This document shows, piece after piece, positions 37,444 through 44,970 of a stretch of 64,000 nucleotides of DNA. The notes beneath the pieces were generated by a model. The model worked only from the letters and a program-made list of their open reading frames with translations, did no database searches and had not been told where the DNA came from. Position numbers and translations under genes: made by a program. Numbering within the stretch: the first letter of the stretch is position 1; every line of letters begins with the position of its first letter. The DNA is from Candidatus Villigracilis proximus (lineage in GTDB: Bacteria; Chloroflexota; Anaerolineae; Anaerolineales; Villigracilaceae), in contig JADKBB010000013.1 in assembly GCA_016715195.1 (NCBI GenBank), forward strand, positions 76,453-140,452, read 5' to 3'.

Positions 37444-37974
37444 ATGAACAAACAAGGTCGTTCCCAACTTGCCCTTGGGGTTATCCTCATCTTGCTGGGG
37501 GCGTGGTTTCTGCTCGATAAAAGCGTGCCTGCTTTCCACACACTATTTAATAAATACACCGAATTCCCCTTCAATATGTTTTTGATCGGCGGCGGTATTC
37601 TTATCATCGGCCTTGTAACAGGTCAACCCGGCATGGCAGTCCCTGCTTCGATCGTTGCGGGCTTGGGCGGCATTTTCTATTATCAGGATGTCACCAATGA
37701 TTACTCATCCTGGTCTTATATGTGGGCGCTGATCCTGGGCTTTATTGGTGTGGGTTCCATTCTTGCAGGCTTGCTTGGCGATAACACCGCGCACAACCTC
37801 AGGCGCGGACTTAACACAATGGTCATCAGCGCGGTCTTGTTCCTTGTCTTCTCATCGTTCCTCGGCGGGTGGGATTTGCTCGGTAATTTTGGCCCCGCCA
37901 TTCTCCTGATCCTGCTTGGAGTTTGGGTGCTCGGCAGCGGCCTTTATCGTTCCTTCCGCAAACGGGAGGAATAG
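37444..37974 (+). CDS. LiaI/DUF5668-like membrane protein
   Basis: A 176-residue protein with about five hydrophobic segments and a short basic tail. It starts RSQLALGVILILLGAWFLLD, the pattern of short two-helix LiaI- or DUF5668-like units, and contains another related unit near the end (GNFGPAILLILLGVWVLGSG). In Gram-positive relatives such proteins sit with LiaF and take part in sensing cell-envelope stress. AAGGAG precedes the ATG. It is followed directly (one base) by the LiaF-like gene. Confidence 0.72.
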   Translation: MNKQGRSQLALGVILILLGAWFLLDKSVPAFHTLFNKYTEFPFNMFLIGGGILIIGLVTGQPGMAVPASIVAGLGGIFYYQDVTNDYSSWSYMWALILGFIGVGSILAGLLGDNTAHNLRRGLNTMVISAVLFLVFSSFLGGWDLLGNFGPAILLILLGVWVLGSGLYRSFRKREE

Positions 37975-37975
37975 C

Positions 37976-38773
37976 ATGAAAAACAATCAATTGTTCTGGG
38001 GTGTGATTCTCCTTCTTGTCGGCGGCTTGATGCTTGCCAACGAAATGGGAATTAAACTTCCCAACGGTGTTTCCTTTACCGAGCTTTTTTGGCCGTTGTT
38101 GTTGATCCTCGGCGGTGTTTGGGTGCTTGTTGGCACTTTCTTTCGCGGCGCCATTGAATTGGAGAATGCTTCCATTGATCTACAGGGCGCGACCTCTGCA
38201 AGTCTTAAGGTCAGCCATGGTGCGGGTGAGTTGAAAATTCACAGCGGCGCGAATGCCAATGAGTTGGCGCATGGTTCTTTCGCTGGCGGGTTGCAGCAAA
38301 AAGCCTCTCGAAACGGTGACAGGCTTGAGGTCCGCATGAGACCCGCGAAAGAAGTTATGGATTTTCCATTCTTCGGTCCGCGTTCCCAATTGGATTGGGA
38401 TGTCGCGCTTAATGCTCAAATCCCAACTGCGCTGACTTTAAACCTTGGCGCGAATAAATCTGTCATTGATCTGCGCGATATGAACATCACTGACTTGAAA
38501 TTGGAAATGGGCGCGAGTGAAATACAATTGACTCTTCCCGCAAGCGGCCGCTTCAATGCGGACCTGGATTTTGGCGCGGCCTCATTGGAAGTGACCATCC
38601 CCGAAGGACTCTCTGCCCGAATCCGCGCCTCGCTCGGCGCGGCTGATCTCAACATTAATCAATCCCGTTTTCCACGAAATGGAAGCTATTATCAATCTCC
38701 CGATTTTGACTCAGCCGCAAACGCAGTGGATATGACCATTGATGCAGGCGCGGCTTCGATAAAAATTAAATAG
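37976..38773 (+). CDS. LiaF-like membrane protein with extracytoplasmic beta-helix-like domain
   Basis: About 265 residues. Two hydrophobic segments (LFWGVILLLVGGLMLANE and LFWPLLLILGGVWVLVG) are followed by a ~190-residue soluble domain full of short beta repeats, ending DMTIDAGAASIKIK. This is the layout of the LiaF/YvqF family (DUF5668 plus LiaF C-terminal domain), which inhibits envelope-stress signalling in Bacillota. The ATG at 37976 is one base after the upstream stop, which supports co-translation. Whether it modulates a two-component system here is unknown. Confidence 0.78.
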   Translation: MKNNQLFWGVILLLVGGLMLANEMGIKLPNGVSFTELFWPLLLILGGVWVLVGTFFRGAIELENASIDLQGATSASLKVSHGAGELKIHSGANANELAHGSFAGGLQQKASRNGDRLEVRMRPAKEVMDFPFFGPRSQLDWDVALNAQIPTALTLNLGANKSVIDLRDMNITDLKLEMGASEIQLTLPASGRFNADLDFGAASLEVTIPEGLSARIRASLGAADLNINQSRFPRNGSYYQSPDFDSAANAVDMTIDAGAASIKIK

Positions 38774-38805
38774 TTCTTCACTGCGAGATTGATAAGGAGA
38801 AAGAA

Positions 38806-39563
38806 ATGAAAAAGTTCGATCCACAAATTGTATTTGGCTTTTTACTGATCGTCGGCGGCGGACTTGCGCTGGCGCAGACAATGGGGGTGTTACGAAATGC
38901 CTCGGGTATTTTTTGGGGCGGCATGTTCCTGGCCATAGGGTTGATCTTCCTCTCCCTGCTTTTCGGTGGAAACTGGTGGAGCGCCATTCCCGGCTTTACT
39001 CTGGTTTCTTTGGGCGTGTTGATCCTGCTCCCCGAATCGCTTGAAGAATTTGGCGGCGCGATCTTTCTAGGCGGAATTGGTCTTTCTTTTTGGTATGTAT
39101 ACTTTACCAGTCGCAGCGAACGCTGGTGGGCGCTGATCCCCGCTGGGGTATTAACTGCGCTTGCTGTGATGATCCTGGTCGCTGCGCTTTGAAGAATTTG
39201 GCGGCGCAATTTTCCTGGGCGGATTGGGCTGGCCTCTTTGCCGTGTATTTTACAGACCGGCTGAACGCTGGTGGGCGCTCATTCCCGCAGGCGTATTGGC
39301 CACGCTTGCGGTGTGACCATCGCCGCAGAACGATTTGGCGAATTTCAAACAGCCGGGTTTTTCTTTTCTTGGCCTTGCCCTTACATTTCTACCTGGTGGC
39401 ATTGCTGACAGGTATGAGTTGGGCCTATTGGCCTGCATTGGCTTTGGGCGTTATGGGTTTCCTGGGAATCGCATCCCTTTTGGATATTGCAAATTATCTT
39501 TGGGCTGTGGTGTTGATCGGAGCGGGCATCTTCATGCTCTTTAGATATTTTACAAATCGATAG
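38806..39563 (+). pseudogene. LiaI-like multi-helix membrane protein with tandem repeats, frameshifted
   Basis: The intact first part (38806-39192, 128 residues) has four hydrophobic segments, starting VFGFLLIVGGGLALAQTMG. A segment that begins EEFGGAIFLGG (39043) is repeated 148 bases later (39191) as EEFGGAIFLGGLG, with the following ERWWALIPAGVL also repeated, and a diverged third copy follows (ERFGEFQTAGFF). The 148-base period is one short of a multiple of three plus two, so the frame breaks at the unit junction. Further breaks occur before the final TGMSWAYWPALALGVMGFLG segment, which ends at 39563. One long repeat-built membrane protein with indels is the best reading. Confidence 0.62.
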
Positions 39564-39597
39564 AACTGAGAAGTATTTAATTTTCACCTTCTAAAAA

Positions 39598-39636
39598 TAA
39601 TCATCCCCGTGAAACTCACGGGGATGATTATTTTTT
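39598..39636. terminator. Bidirectional rho-independent terminator
   Basis: A 13-bp perfect stem (39600-39612 with 39616-39628) closes a three-base loop. The plus strand continues TATTTTTT and the minus strand continues with TTATTTTTAG, so it serves both convergent transcription units. Confidence 0.85.
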
Positions 39637-39655
39637 CTGCTTACAGCAGTATTAA

Positions 39656-39901
39656 TTATTGCTCTCCGATAACTTCCACATCCGGGAAGAACTGATGAAT
39701 TGTCCCTTCCACCCAACCATGCAAAGTGGACGGTAATAGTGGGCAGTCTAGGCATGCGCCGCCCAGCCGCACTTTTAATTGTTTGCCGTCAAACGAAACA
39801 AACTCCACAGTGCCCCCGTGAAATTGTTCAACGTATGCACTTAATTTATCAAGCAGACCGCGCAATTGCGCTTCCCGATCATGAGTTTCTGTTGCGACCA
39901 T
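39656..39901 (-). CDS. NifU C-terminal-domain-like protein
   Basis: An 81-residue protein of the NifU-like scaffold type. The central pattern VEFVSFDGKQLKVRLGGACLDCPLLPSTL contains the C-x2-C motif that binds a labile [4Fe-4S] cluster for transfer to apoproteins. ATG at 39901 is chosen because AAGGAG lies eight bases upstream; the longer frame to 39973 runs into the neighbouring gene. It is 18 bases from the end of the cNMP-like gene and probably co-transcribed with it. A supporting role in iron-sulfur assembly fits the many iron-sulfur proteins of the hydrogenase locus. Confidence 0.85.
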   Translation of the reverse strand: MVATETHDREAQLRGLLDKLSAYVEQFHGGTVEFVSFDGKQLKVRLGGACLDCPLLPSTLHGWVEGTIHQFFPDVEVIGEQ

Positions 39902-39918
39902 GGAATGACTCCTTTTTA

Positions 39919-40374
39919 TTATTTCTGATTCGAATTCAAAAGAGACTGAACTTGCGCATGAGCATTCTTCCAACGGGAGGAAACCACGCGTGCAAGGCGG
40001 TCCATGATAATTTCTCCTGTTTCAGGATATTCCCTCACCAGGGTTAAGAGATGTTTTCCGCGTATTCGAATGGCTTCGATTTGCGATTCACTAACAATAC
40101 TTGACGTGTAGTGCGTACTTCCAACCACGGCAGACCAGCCAAATACATCACCGTCATGCAAGCGGGTTAAGATGATCGGCGGCCCGTCGTATGGCTTGTA
40201 TCGAATTGCTACTTCACCTTTGAGCAGCAGGTACAGATGCGTTGCAGGGCCGCCTTGTTCAAAAACCAGGGTTTCTGCCGGACATGTGTACTGCTCAAAT
40301 AGAGGTTTGAGCAAGGCAATTTGATTTTCATTAAGATCTTGAAAGAGTGGAATGAAAGGCAATGAATCAAGCAT
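39919..40374 (-). CDS. Cyclic-nucleotide-binding-like domain protein without DNA-binding domain
   Basis: A 151-residue protein made of one cNMP-type beta roll (FEQYTCPAETLVFEQGGPAT, HLYLLLKGEVAIRY, LHDGDVFGWSAVVG) and a C-terminal helix. There is no helix-turn-helix, unlike Crp/Fnr regulators. The canonical Gly-Glu and Arg of the nucleotide phosphate cassette are replaced (GDVFGWSA, STHYTSS), so cAMP binding is doubtful. It may sense another ligand or act as a partner of another protein. Transcribed divergently from the zinc ribbon/thioredoxin genes. Confidence 0.82.
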   Translation of the reverse strand: MLDSLPFIPLFQDLNENQIALLKPLFEQYTCPAETLVFEQGGPATHLYLLLKGEVAIRYKPYDGPPIILTRLHDGDVFGWSAVVGSTHYTSSIVSESQIEAIRIRGKHLLTLVREYPETGEIIMDRLARVVSSRWKNAHAQVQSLLNSNQK

Positions 40375-40564
40375 TTGATTGCATATTAATCAAGGTCTGG
40401 ACAACTTTCCAGTACCAAACATCCTGAACTCAGTGACATCTTTCCTTCATTTGGAAAGTGCGGTTTTTGTTCGGGTATACTTTGTGAAATACGTAATTTT
40501 TTACAGCCTCATATCTTCATAATGATGATGAAACCCACAAATATCTTCTCTTCGAAAAACTTGC

Positions 40565-40723
40565 TTGATCGATCAACCTGAGAAGGTCGAAGTCATCGTT
40601 CCGCTGCGAAAAGGGGAGCTTTGTCCGATATGCAAAAATGGAAAGCTGGACTATAACGGACTGCTGCAATTGGAATGCCCGGTATGCGGTTTTGTCAACG
40701 GTGAAGGCGGAGGCTGTACCTGA
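40565..40723 (+). CDS. Small zinc-ribbon protein
   Basis: A 52-codon frame that starts at a TTG and encodes two Cys pairs, CPICKNGKLDYN and LECPVCGFVNGEGG, the pattern of a one-knuckle-pair zinc ribbon. No ATG or good ribosome site is in frame; an ATG run at 40523 is in another frame and may belong to the same gene if an indel is present. The clean Cys spacing and conserved-looking core support a real product. It precedes the thioredoxin-like gene on the same strand. Function unknown. Confidence 0.5.
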   Translation: MIDQPEKVEVIVPLRKGELCPICKNGKLDYNGLLQLECPVCGFVNGEGGGCT

Positions 40724-40809
40724 TAAAAAATATTTGCTCCGTGCGGGCAACACAAATGGATGTGATTAATGTCTTTATCTGAAAGACCTCCCTGGGACAA
40801 TTTATTGCC

Positions 40810-41331
40810 ATGATGATGATTGGTACAGGATTTGTTGCCCTTGGGATCATGCTTTTTTTACTTCTGAATAAAAACGCCGCATCCGCTCAGGACTTTTCAG
40901 CTGTTCCTGCTCAAGTGAATTTTTTCGCCCCTGAGCTGATTCTCGAAGACCTGGCTGGTAATCGCGTGTCTTTAAATGACTATCGCGGAAGTGTTGTGCT
41001 GGTTAATCTTTGGGCAACCTGGTGCCCGCCATGCAGGGAGGAAATGCCCACCCTGCAAAAATTTTATGAAAAATATAAAGAGAAGGGGTTTGTATTGATC
41101 GCCATTGATCAGGAAGAAACCCGCGAAGTTGTTGCGCCATTTGTAAAAGAATTCGGGTTAACTTTCCCTATTTGGCTCGATGCTGATTATCTGGCCCAGC
41201 GTGAATTTAATACCATGAATTTACCCAGTTCCTATGTGATCGACCGCACTGGGAAGGTGCGATTAATGTGGATCGGCGGCATTTCAAAAAATAATCTTGA
41301 AAAATACGTGCCCGATATAATTATGGAGTAA
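40810..41331 (+). CDS. TlpA/ResA-like thiol-disulfide oxidoreductase
   Basis: A 173-residue membrane-anchored thioredoxin. An N-terminal hydrophobic segment (IGTGFVALGIMLFLLLN) is followed by a thioredoxin domain with active site WATWCPPC, then EEMPTLQKFYEKYKEKG and the cis-Pro region NLPSSYVID. It faces outside the membrane and reduces disulfides, for example in cytochrome c maturation or other secreted proteins. An in-frame-like leader from ATG 40769 (MSLSERPPWDN) is one base out of frame, so the true start may be upstream with an indel. The OsmC gene begins 16 bases after its stop. Confidence 0.85.
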   Translation: MMMIGTGFVALGIMLFLLLNKNAASAQDFSAVPAQVNFFAPELILEDLAGNRVSLNDYRGSVVLVNLWATWCPPCREEMPTLQKFYEKYKEKGFVLIAIDQEETREVVAPFVKEFGLTFPIWLDADYLAQREFNTMNLPSSYVIDRTGKVRLMWIGGISKNNLEKYVPDIIME

Positions 41332-41347
41332 CCAACAGGAGCAGACA

Positions 41348-41812
41348 ATGGAAATAAAACTGGATTGGAAAGGCAAGATGGCCTTTGAAGGCGCGGCAGA
41401 TACAGGTTTTTCTCAAAAGATGGACGCAGATGGAGCGGCTGGCGGTGATAATAGCGCCGCGCGCCCAATGGAGTTTATTGCGCTTGGGTTGGCAGGTTGT
41501 ACAGCAATGGATGTCATCTCTATTCTTCAAAAGAAGAAACAACCCGTTGCAGATTTTCAGGTTTTGATCCATGCCGAAAGAGCAGAGGAACATCCCAAAG
41601 TTTTTTCAGGTGCGGTGATCGAATACCTTGTCACAGGCAGCGAAGTGGATGAAGCCGCACTGCTGCGAGCCATTGAATTGTCAGCGGAGAAATATTGTCC
41701 GGCACAGGCCATGTTGAGCAAGGTGTTTCCGATCCGCTTGATTTATAAGATCATTGATGAAACGAGAAAAATGATCCAAGAAGGCGAGTATTTTAAAAAG
41801 ACAGGCGTTTAA
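41348..41812 (+). CDS. OsmC-family peroxiredoxin-like protein
   Basis: A 154-residue OsmC/Ohr-fold protein. The conserved Cys pair lies in ALGLAGCTAMDVI and EKYCPAQAML; these form the redox centre that reduces organic hydroperoxides in active members. Dihydrolipoamide or thiol donors are usual. It follows the TlpA-like gene by 16 bases with CAGGAG upstream. Its stop overlaps the stop of the convergent LysM/M23 gene by four bases, and both share the terminator at 41799-41829. Confidence 0.88.
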   Translation: MEIKLDWKGKMAFEGAADTGFSQKMDADGAAGGDNSAARPMEFIALGLAGCTAMDVISILQKKKQPVADFQVLIHAERAEEHPKVFSGAVIEYLVTGSEVDEAALLRAIELSAEKYCPAQAMLSKVFPIRLIYKIIDETRKMIQEGEYFKKTGV

Positions 41813-41829
41813 GGCCTGTCTCTTTTTTT
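41799..41829. terminator. Shared terminator of convergent OsmC and LysM/M23 genes
   Basis: Eight-bp stem arms 41799-41806 and 41814-41821 overlap the stop codons of both genes. Seven T residues follow on the plus strand and five on the minus strand. Confidence 0.75.
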
Positions 41830-43317
41830 ATCATTGACTCCACTGATCGAAGTGTATGCATCTCCGCATTCGCAGGCGATCACGGTTGCACCGCCTTTGG
41901 TTAATGTTCCCAGGTATTCACGGCTTCCATTGTGTGTGATCCAGCCGTTCAAATTGAACGGAATGGCGCTGTCTGCCATGATCCACTCTCCATTGTATTT
42001 GCGGGCGATATGTACATGTGACCCTGTCGCGCGTCCGCCTTCGCAGGAGGGATACCCGATCTTGTCTCCTGTCTGTAACTCTGTCCCAAGTGGTGCGCGT
42101 TCATCAGCCGAAAGATGTAGATAAAAAATAACCCAGCCTGTGCGTTCGTCGCCATCTTTATCAAGATCAAGCGCCAGCCCCTCAATACTGGAGCGCACGA
42201 CCAGTCCATCTGCCATTGCTGTAGCGTAGTTTTTCTCATTGGCAATGAAGCAGCCTGATTTATCAGATGGAGGGGCAAAGTCAATTCCAGCGAGAGGTTC
42301 ACCGGTTCCCCAGCCTGTGTGAGGCCCGCCAGTATATGACCAGACCTGATCGCTTGGGAATGGGAGCTGGAATTCTGGTTGTAGTAAACTGCCAGGCATG
42401 AGTATGAAGGGGTCGCTCCATGGGTCGCCGAACAGGCTTGCGTATGTCTGGAACAGCCCCTGAGGTCCCGTGGCGAGTGCGTACTTATCGCCTGTGAAAA
42501 GTCTTGAGTAATAATATTGAATTGAGACAGATGCCGCATTTTGCCAGGGGTCCGGTCTGACAAGTACATCGTCATTCTCTTCAAATTCAACCAGATTTCC
42601 AACACGCCAGCCGTAATATCCATTGTTGAGGGTGTTGGCTGCAATCACAAGCTGTAGATAATGATTCTCCCAATATCTGCGTGTAAAACCGAGCAGATTC
42701 TTTTTTACAGGCGCTTCTGATTGGGTTAATGCGCCGCCCTGATATTCAAGAATTGCAAGCAGCAGACGCGGATTAATACTATAGTTGGTGGCAACGTAAT
42801 CCACCATCTCTGCGCCAGAGCGCCATTCACCACCCGCGTATACCCGATAATCTTTGAGCCACCCCGGCTGTGCTGCAACAAAAGCGGATGTGTTGAAACC
42901 AATGCCGGTGGGGCTGTTTACAAATGCATGGTCAGGGATGATCTGAAATGGACTGGCCCATAATGCAAGATAATAAATTGGAATTTTCATTGGCATACCG
43001 GGCGGCATGGTCGTTGCGTCGCGCGGTATCTGCGGGTTGGCTTCAAAGATCTGTTCTACTGTGGTGTTGAAGCGTGCAGCAAGCGCAGGAAGGGTATCTC
43101 CAGTTTGTGCGATGTAATCCACCAATTCACCGGGCTTGTATGTGGGGCGTGTGGGGAGAGGGGTTAGTACGGGGAGTATGATGTCGCTGCCGGGGGTGGA
43201 TGTGACCGTCGTTGGATCAAGATTCGATGCCACATTAAGGTTGCAGGATGTGAGGGCAAGCATGGCAATTATTGCCAGTTTGAAAATTTTTTGAATGGTT
43301 TTTGTAAAGTTAGTCAT
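41809..43317 (-). CDS. LysM and M23 metallopeptidase-like lipoprotein, copy 1
   Basis: A 502-residue secreted protein: signal peptide with lipobox LTSC near residue 24, Thr/Pro-rich linker, a LysM domain (about 68-112, VDYIAQTGDTLPALAARFN), a middle helical domain (SINPRLLLAILEYQGG), and an M23-like domain (about 340-480). That last part has TGGPHTGWGTGEPLAGIDFAP and the H-x-H motif in GSHVHIARKYNGEW. The His normally found four residues before the zinc-binding Asp is absent here, as in the two paralogues, and GGPH is the likely substitute. It probably cuts peptidoglycan cross-links. It overlaps the start of the next paralogue by eight bases. Confidence 0.85.
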   Translation of the reverse strand: MTNFTKTIQKIFKLAIIAMLALTSCNLNVASNLDPTTVTSTPGSDIILPVLTPLPTRPTYKPGELVDYIAQTGDTLPALAARFNTTVEQIFEANPQIPRDATTMPPGMPMKIPIYYLALWASPFQIIPDHAFVNSPTGIGFNTSAFVAAQPGWLKDYRVYAGGEWRSGAEMVDYVATNYSINPRLLLAILEYQGGALTQSEAPVKKNLLGFTRRYWENHYLQLVIAANTLNNGYYGWRVGNLVEFEENDDVLVRPDPWQNAASVSIQYYYSRLFTGDKYALATGPQGLFQTYASLFGDPWSDPFILMPGSLLQPEFQLPFPSDQVWSYTGGPHTGWGTGEPLAGIDFAPPSDKSGCFIANEKNYATAMADGLVVRSSIEGLALDLDKDGDERTGWVIFYLHLSADERAPLGTELQTGDKIGYPSCEGGRATGSHVHIARKYNGEWIMADSAIPFNLNGWITHNGSREYLGTLTKGGATVIACECGDAYTSISGVNDKKRDRP

Positions 43318-44929
43318 TCTCTTTGCGAAAAATGTTTGACCATTTTTGTCCGACCGGGTCAGCGAGGATTACTTCGTCACCTCTGACAAGTGTGCCTTCG
43401 TAGGCATTTTTTCCAGCGACGACGCGCCACCCGCTCATGATAAACGGGATCGGCCCATCTGCTGTAACCCACTCGCCGTTATATTTTCTTGCAAAATGGA
43501 GATGTGTGCCGGTGGATACACCGCCTTCACAGGATGCGTGTCCAATGCGGTCATTCACTTCAAGCCATGTGCCCGTTTCTATACGGTCTTTTTCGGCGAT
43601 ATGCATATAGAGTAAATTCCAGCCGGTTTGTTCGTAGCCATCGCCATCAAGATCGACCATTACAGCTCCATTGCCTGACCGTACAACCAGACCCGGAGCT
43701 GCTGCTGTGACCCATGTTGGTGTGAGTTGGCATCCGCCATTTGCAGTGGAAGGGGCAAAGTCGATGGCGGCAGATACACTGTGTTTGTTGCCATAAATCG
43801 TGGGGTTGAGTTGTCCCCAGGCGTTATGAGGTCCGCCGGTTAAATTCCATTCAACATTGATTTCAAAAGGCAGGACAAGGGTTGGTTGATTGAGCGCGGC
43901 GGGAAAGATCGGGTTGACCGCGTCTGCGCGTGCCCATGGGTCGCCGAACATTTCTGTGTACATGGCCGGAAAACCCGACTCCGGATTGATGATCTGTTCC
44001 CATTGCGACTGGCTGTGGGTACGTGAAAATAAATATTGAATGGCAACAGTGCCTGCATTTAATCGCGGGTCAATGCGCATGGTGCTTCCATCGGGGAAAT
44101 CGAGATGGGTCAGTGTACCTGCGCGCCAGCCGTAATATGCAATGGCTAAATTGTTGATGGCCCACACCAATTGAACTGACATGCCTTTGTAGTGATAGTC
44201 ATTAAATCCCATTGGATAATCAATATGGAGAGTATCTACGGGTTCACCGCGCACCCAGCGGCTTTCAAATTCAAGGATGCCAAGGATCAAACGCGGATTG
44301 ATCGAGTTTTCAAATGCAAGGCGTTTAATGGCATCGTCTCCATTGATCCAGCCTGTGGAACCCAGATAGTCTTTGAAGTTACTGAGATGTCCATTTGCGT
44401 TTTGCACATATTCATTGACGTCAAAGTCGGCGGCGGTAAAGGAGAAAATGATCTCGGCATCAGGCATGATCTGGACGTTGGGTGTCATGATTTCGTTGAT
44501 GCGGTTGGGAATCACTAGTAAAGTGCCGGGGTCTATGAGTGTTGTTTTGGTCAGATCAGCATCTGACGTGATTTCCGATTCTTCCACGCCGAAACGGGTT
44601 GCCAGGGCTGATAGCATGTCTCCGCTTTGGGCGTAGTAGAGGAATGGAGCAGAATCATATGATGGTGTGAGTGTGGCCTCGATAAGCGGGGATGCTCCAT
44701 CGGGGGTGGGTGTGGGGGTGTAGGCTGCCTCTGTTTCGATCAGCGGCGGAGTGGTTGAGGTGGGGAAAATGATCGGGTTGTCTTGAACAGCAAACGGGTC
44801 GAAAGGAATCGTGTTTGAGTTCAGGAGGTCTGCTGTAGGGGTTTGTGGAATTCCCCAGATCGAAGGTGAAGATCCGCAGGCTGATAAAGCCAAAGAAAGG
44901 GAGATGAGAATTGCGAAGATGCGATACAT
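43310..44929 (-). CDS. LysM and M23 metallopeptidase-like lipoprotein, copy 2
   Basis: A 539-residue paralogue of the flanking genes. A signal peptide with lipobox LSAC (near residue 18) is followed by a Thr/Pro linker, LysM (about 97-140, LYYAQSGDMLSALATRFG), the helical domain (SINPRLILGILEFES) and the M23-like domain (LTGGPHNAWG, AIDFAP, GTHLHFARKYNGEW). Overlap with the downstream paralogue and a gap of 42 bases to the upstream one indicate an operon of three. They differ mostly in signal and linker regions, as expected for related hydrolases with distinct anchoring or substrate access. Confidence 0.85.
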   Translation of the reverse strand: MYRIFAILISLSLALSACGSSPSIWGIPQTPTADLLNSNTIPFDPFAVQDNPIIFPTSTTPPLIETEAAYTPTPTPDGASPLIEATLTPSYDSAPFLYYAQSGDMLSALATRFGVEESEITSDADLTKTTLIDPGTLLVIPNRINEIMTPNVQIMPDAEIIFSFTAADFDVNEYVQNANGHLSNFKDYLGSTGWINGDDAIKRLAFENSINPRLILGILEFESRWVRGEPVDTLHIDYPMGFNDYHYKGMSVQLVWAINNLAIAYYGWRAGTLTHLDFPDGSTMRIDPRLNAGTVAIQYLFSRTHSQSQWEQIINPESGFPAMYTEMFGDPWARADAVNPIFPAALNQPTLVLPFEINVEWNLTGGPHNAWGQLNPTIYGNKHSVSAAIDFAPSTANGGCQLTPTWVTAAAPGLVVRSGNGAVMVDLDGDGYEQTGWNLLYMHIAEKDRIETGTWLEVNDRIGHASCEGGVSTGTHLHFARKYNGEWVTADGPIPFIMSGWRVVAGKNAYEGTLVRGDEVILADPVGQKWSNIFRKEND

Positions 44930-44970
44930 GATTAATTGAATTATATCTGTCTTGATTAAGTTAAGATGAA

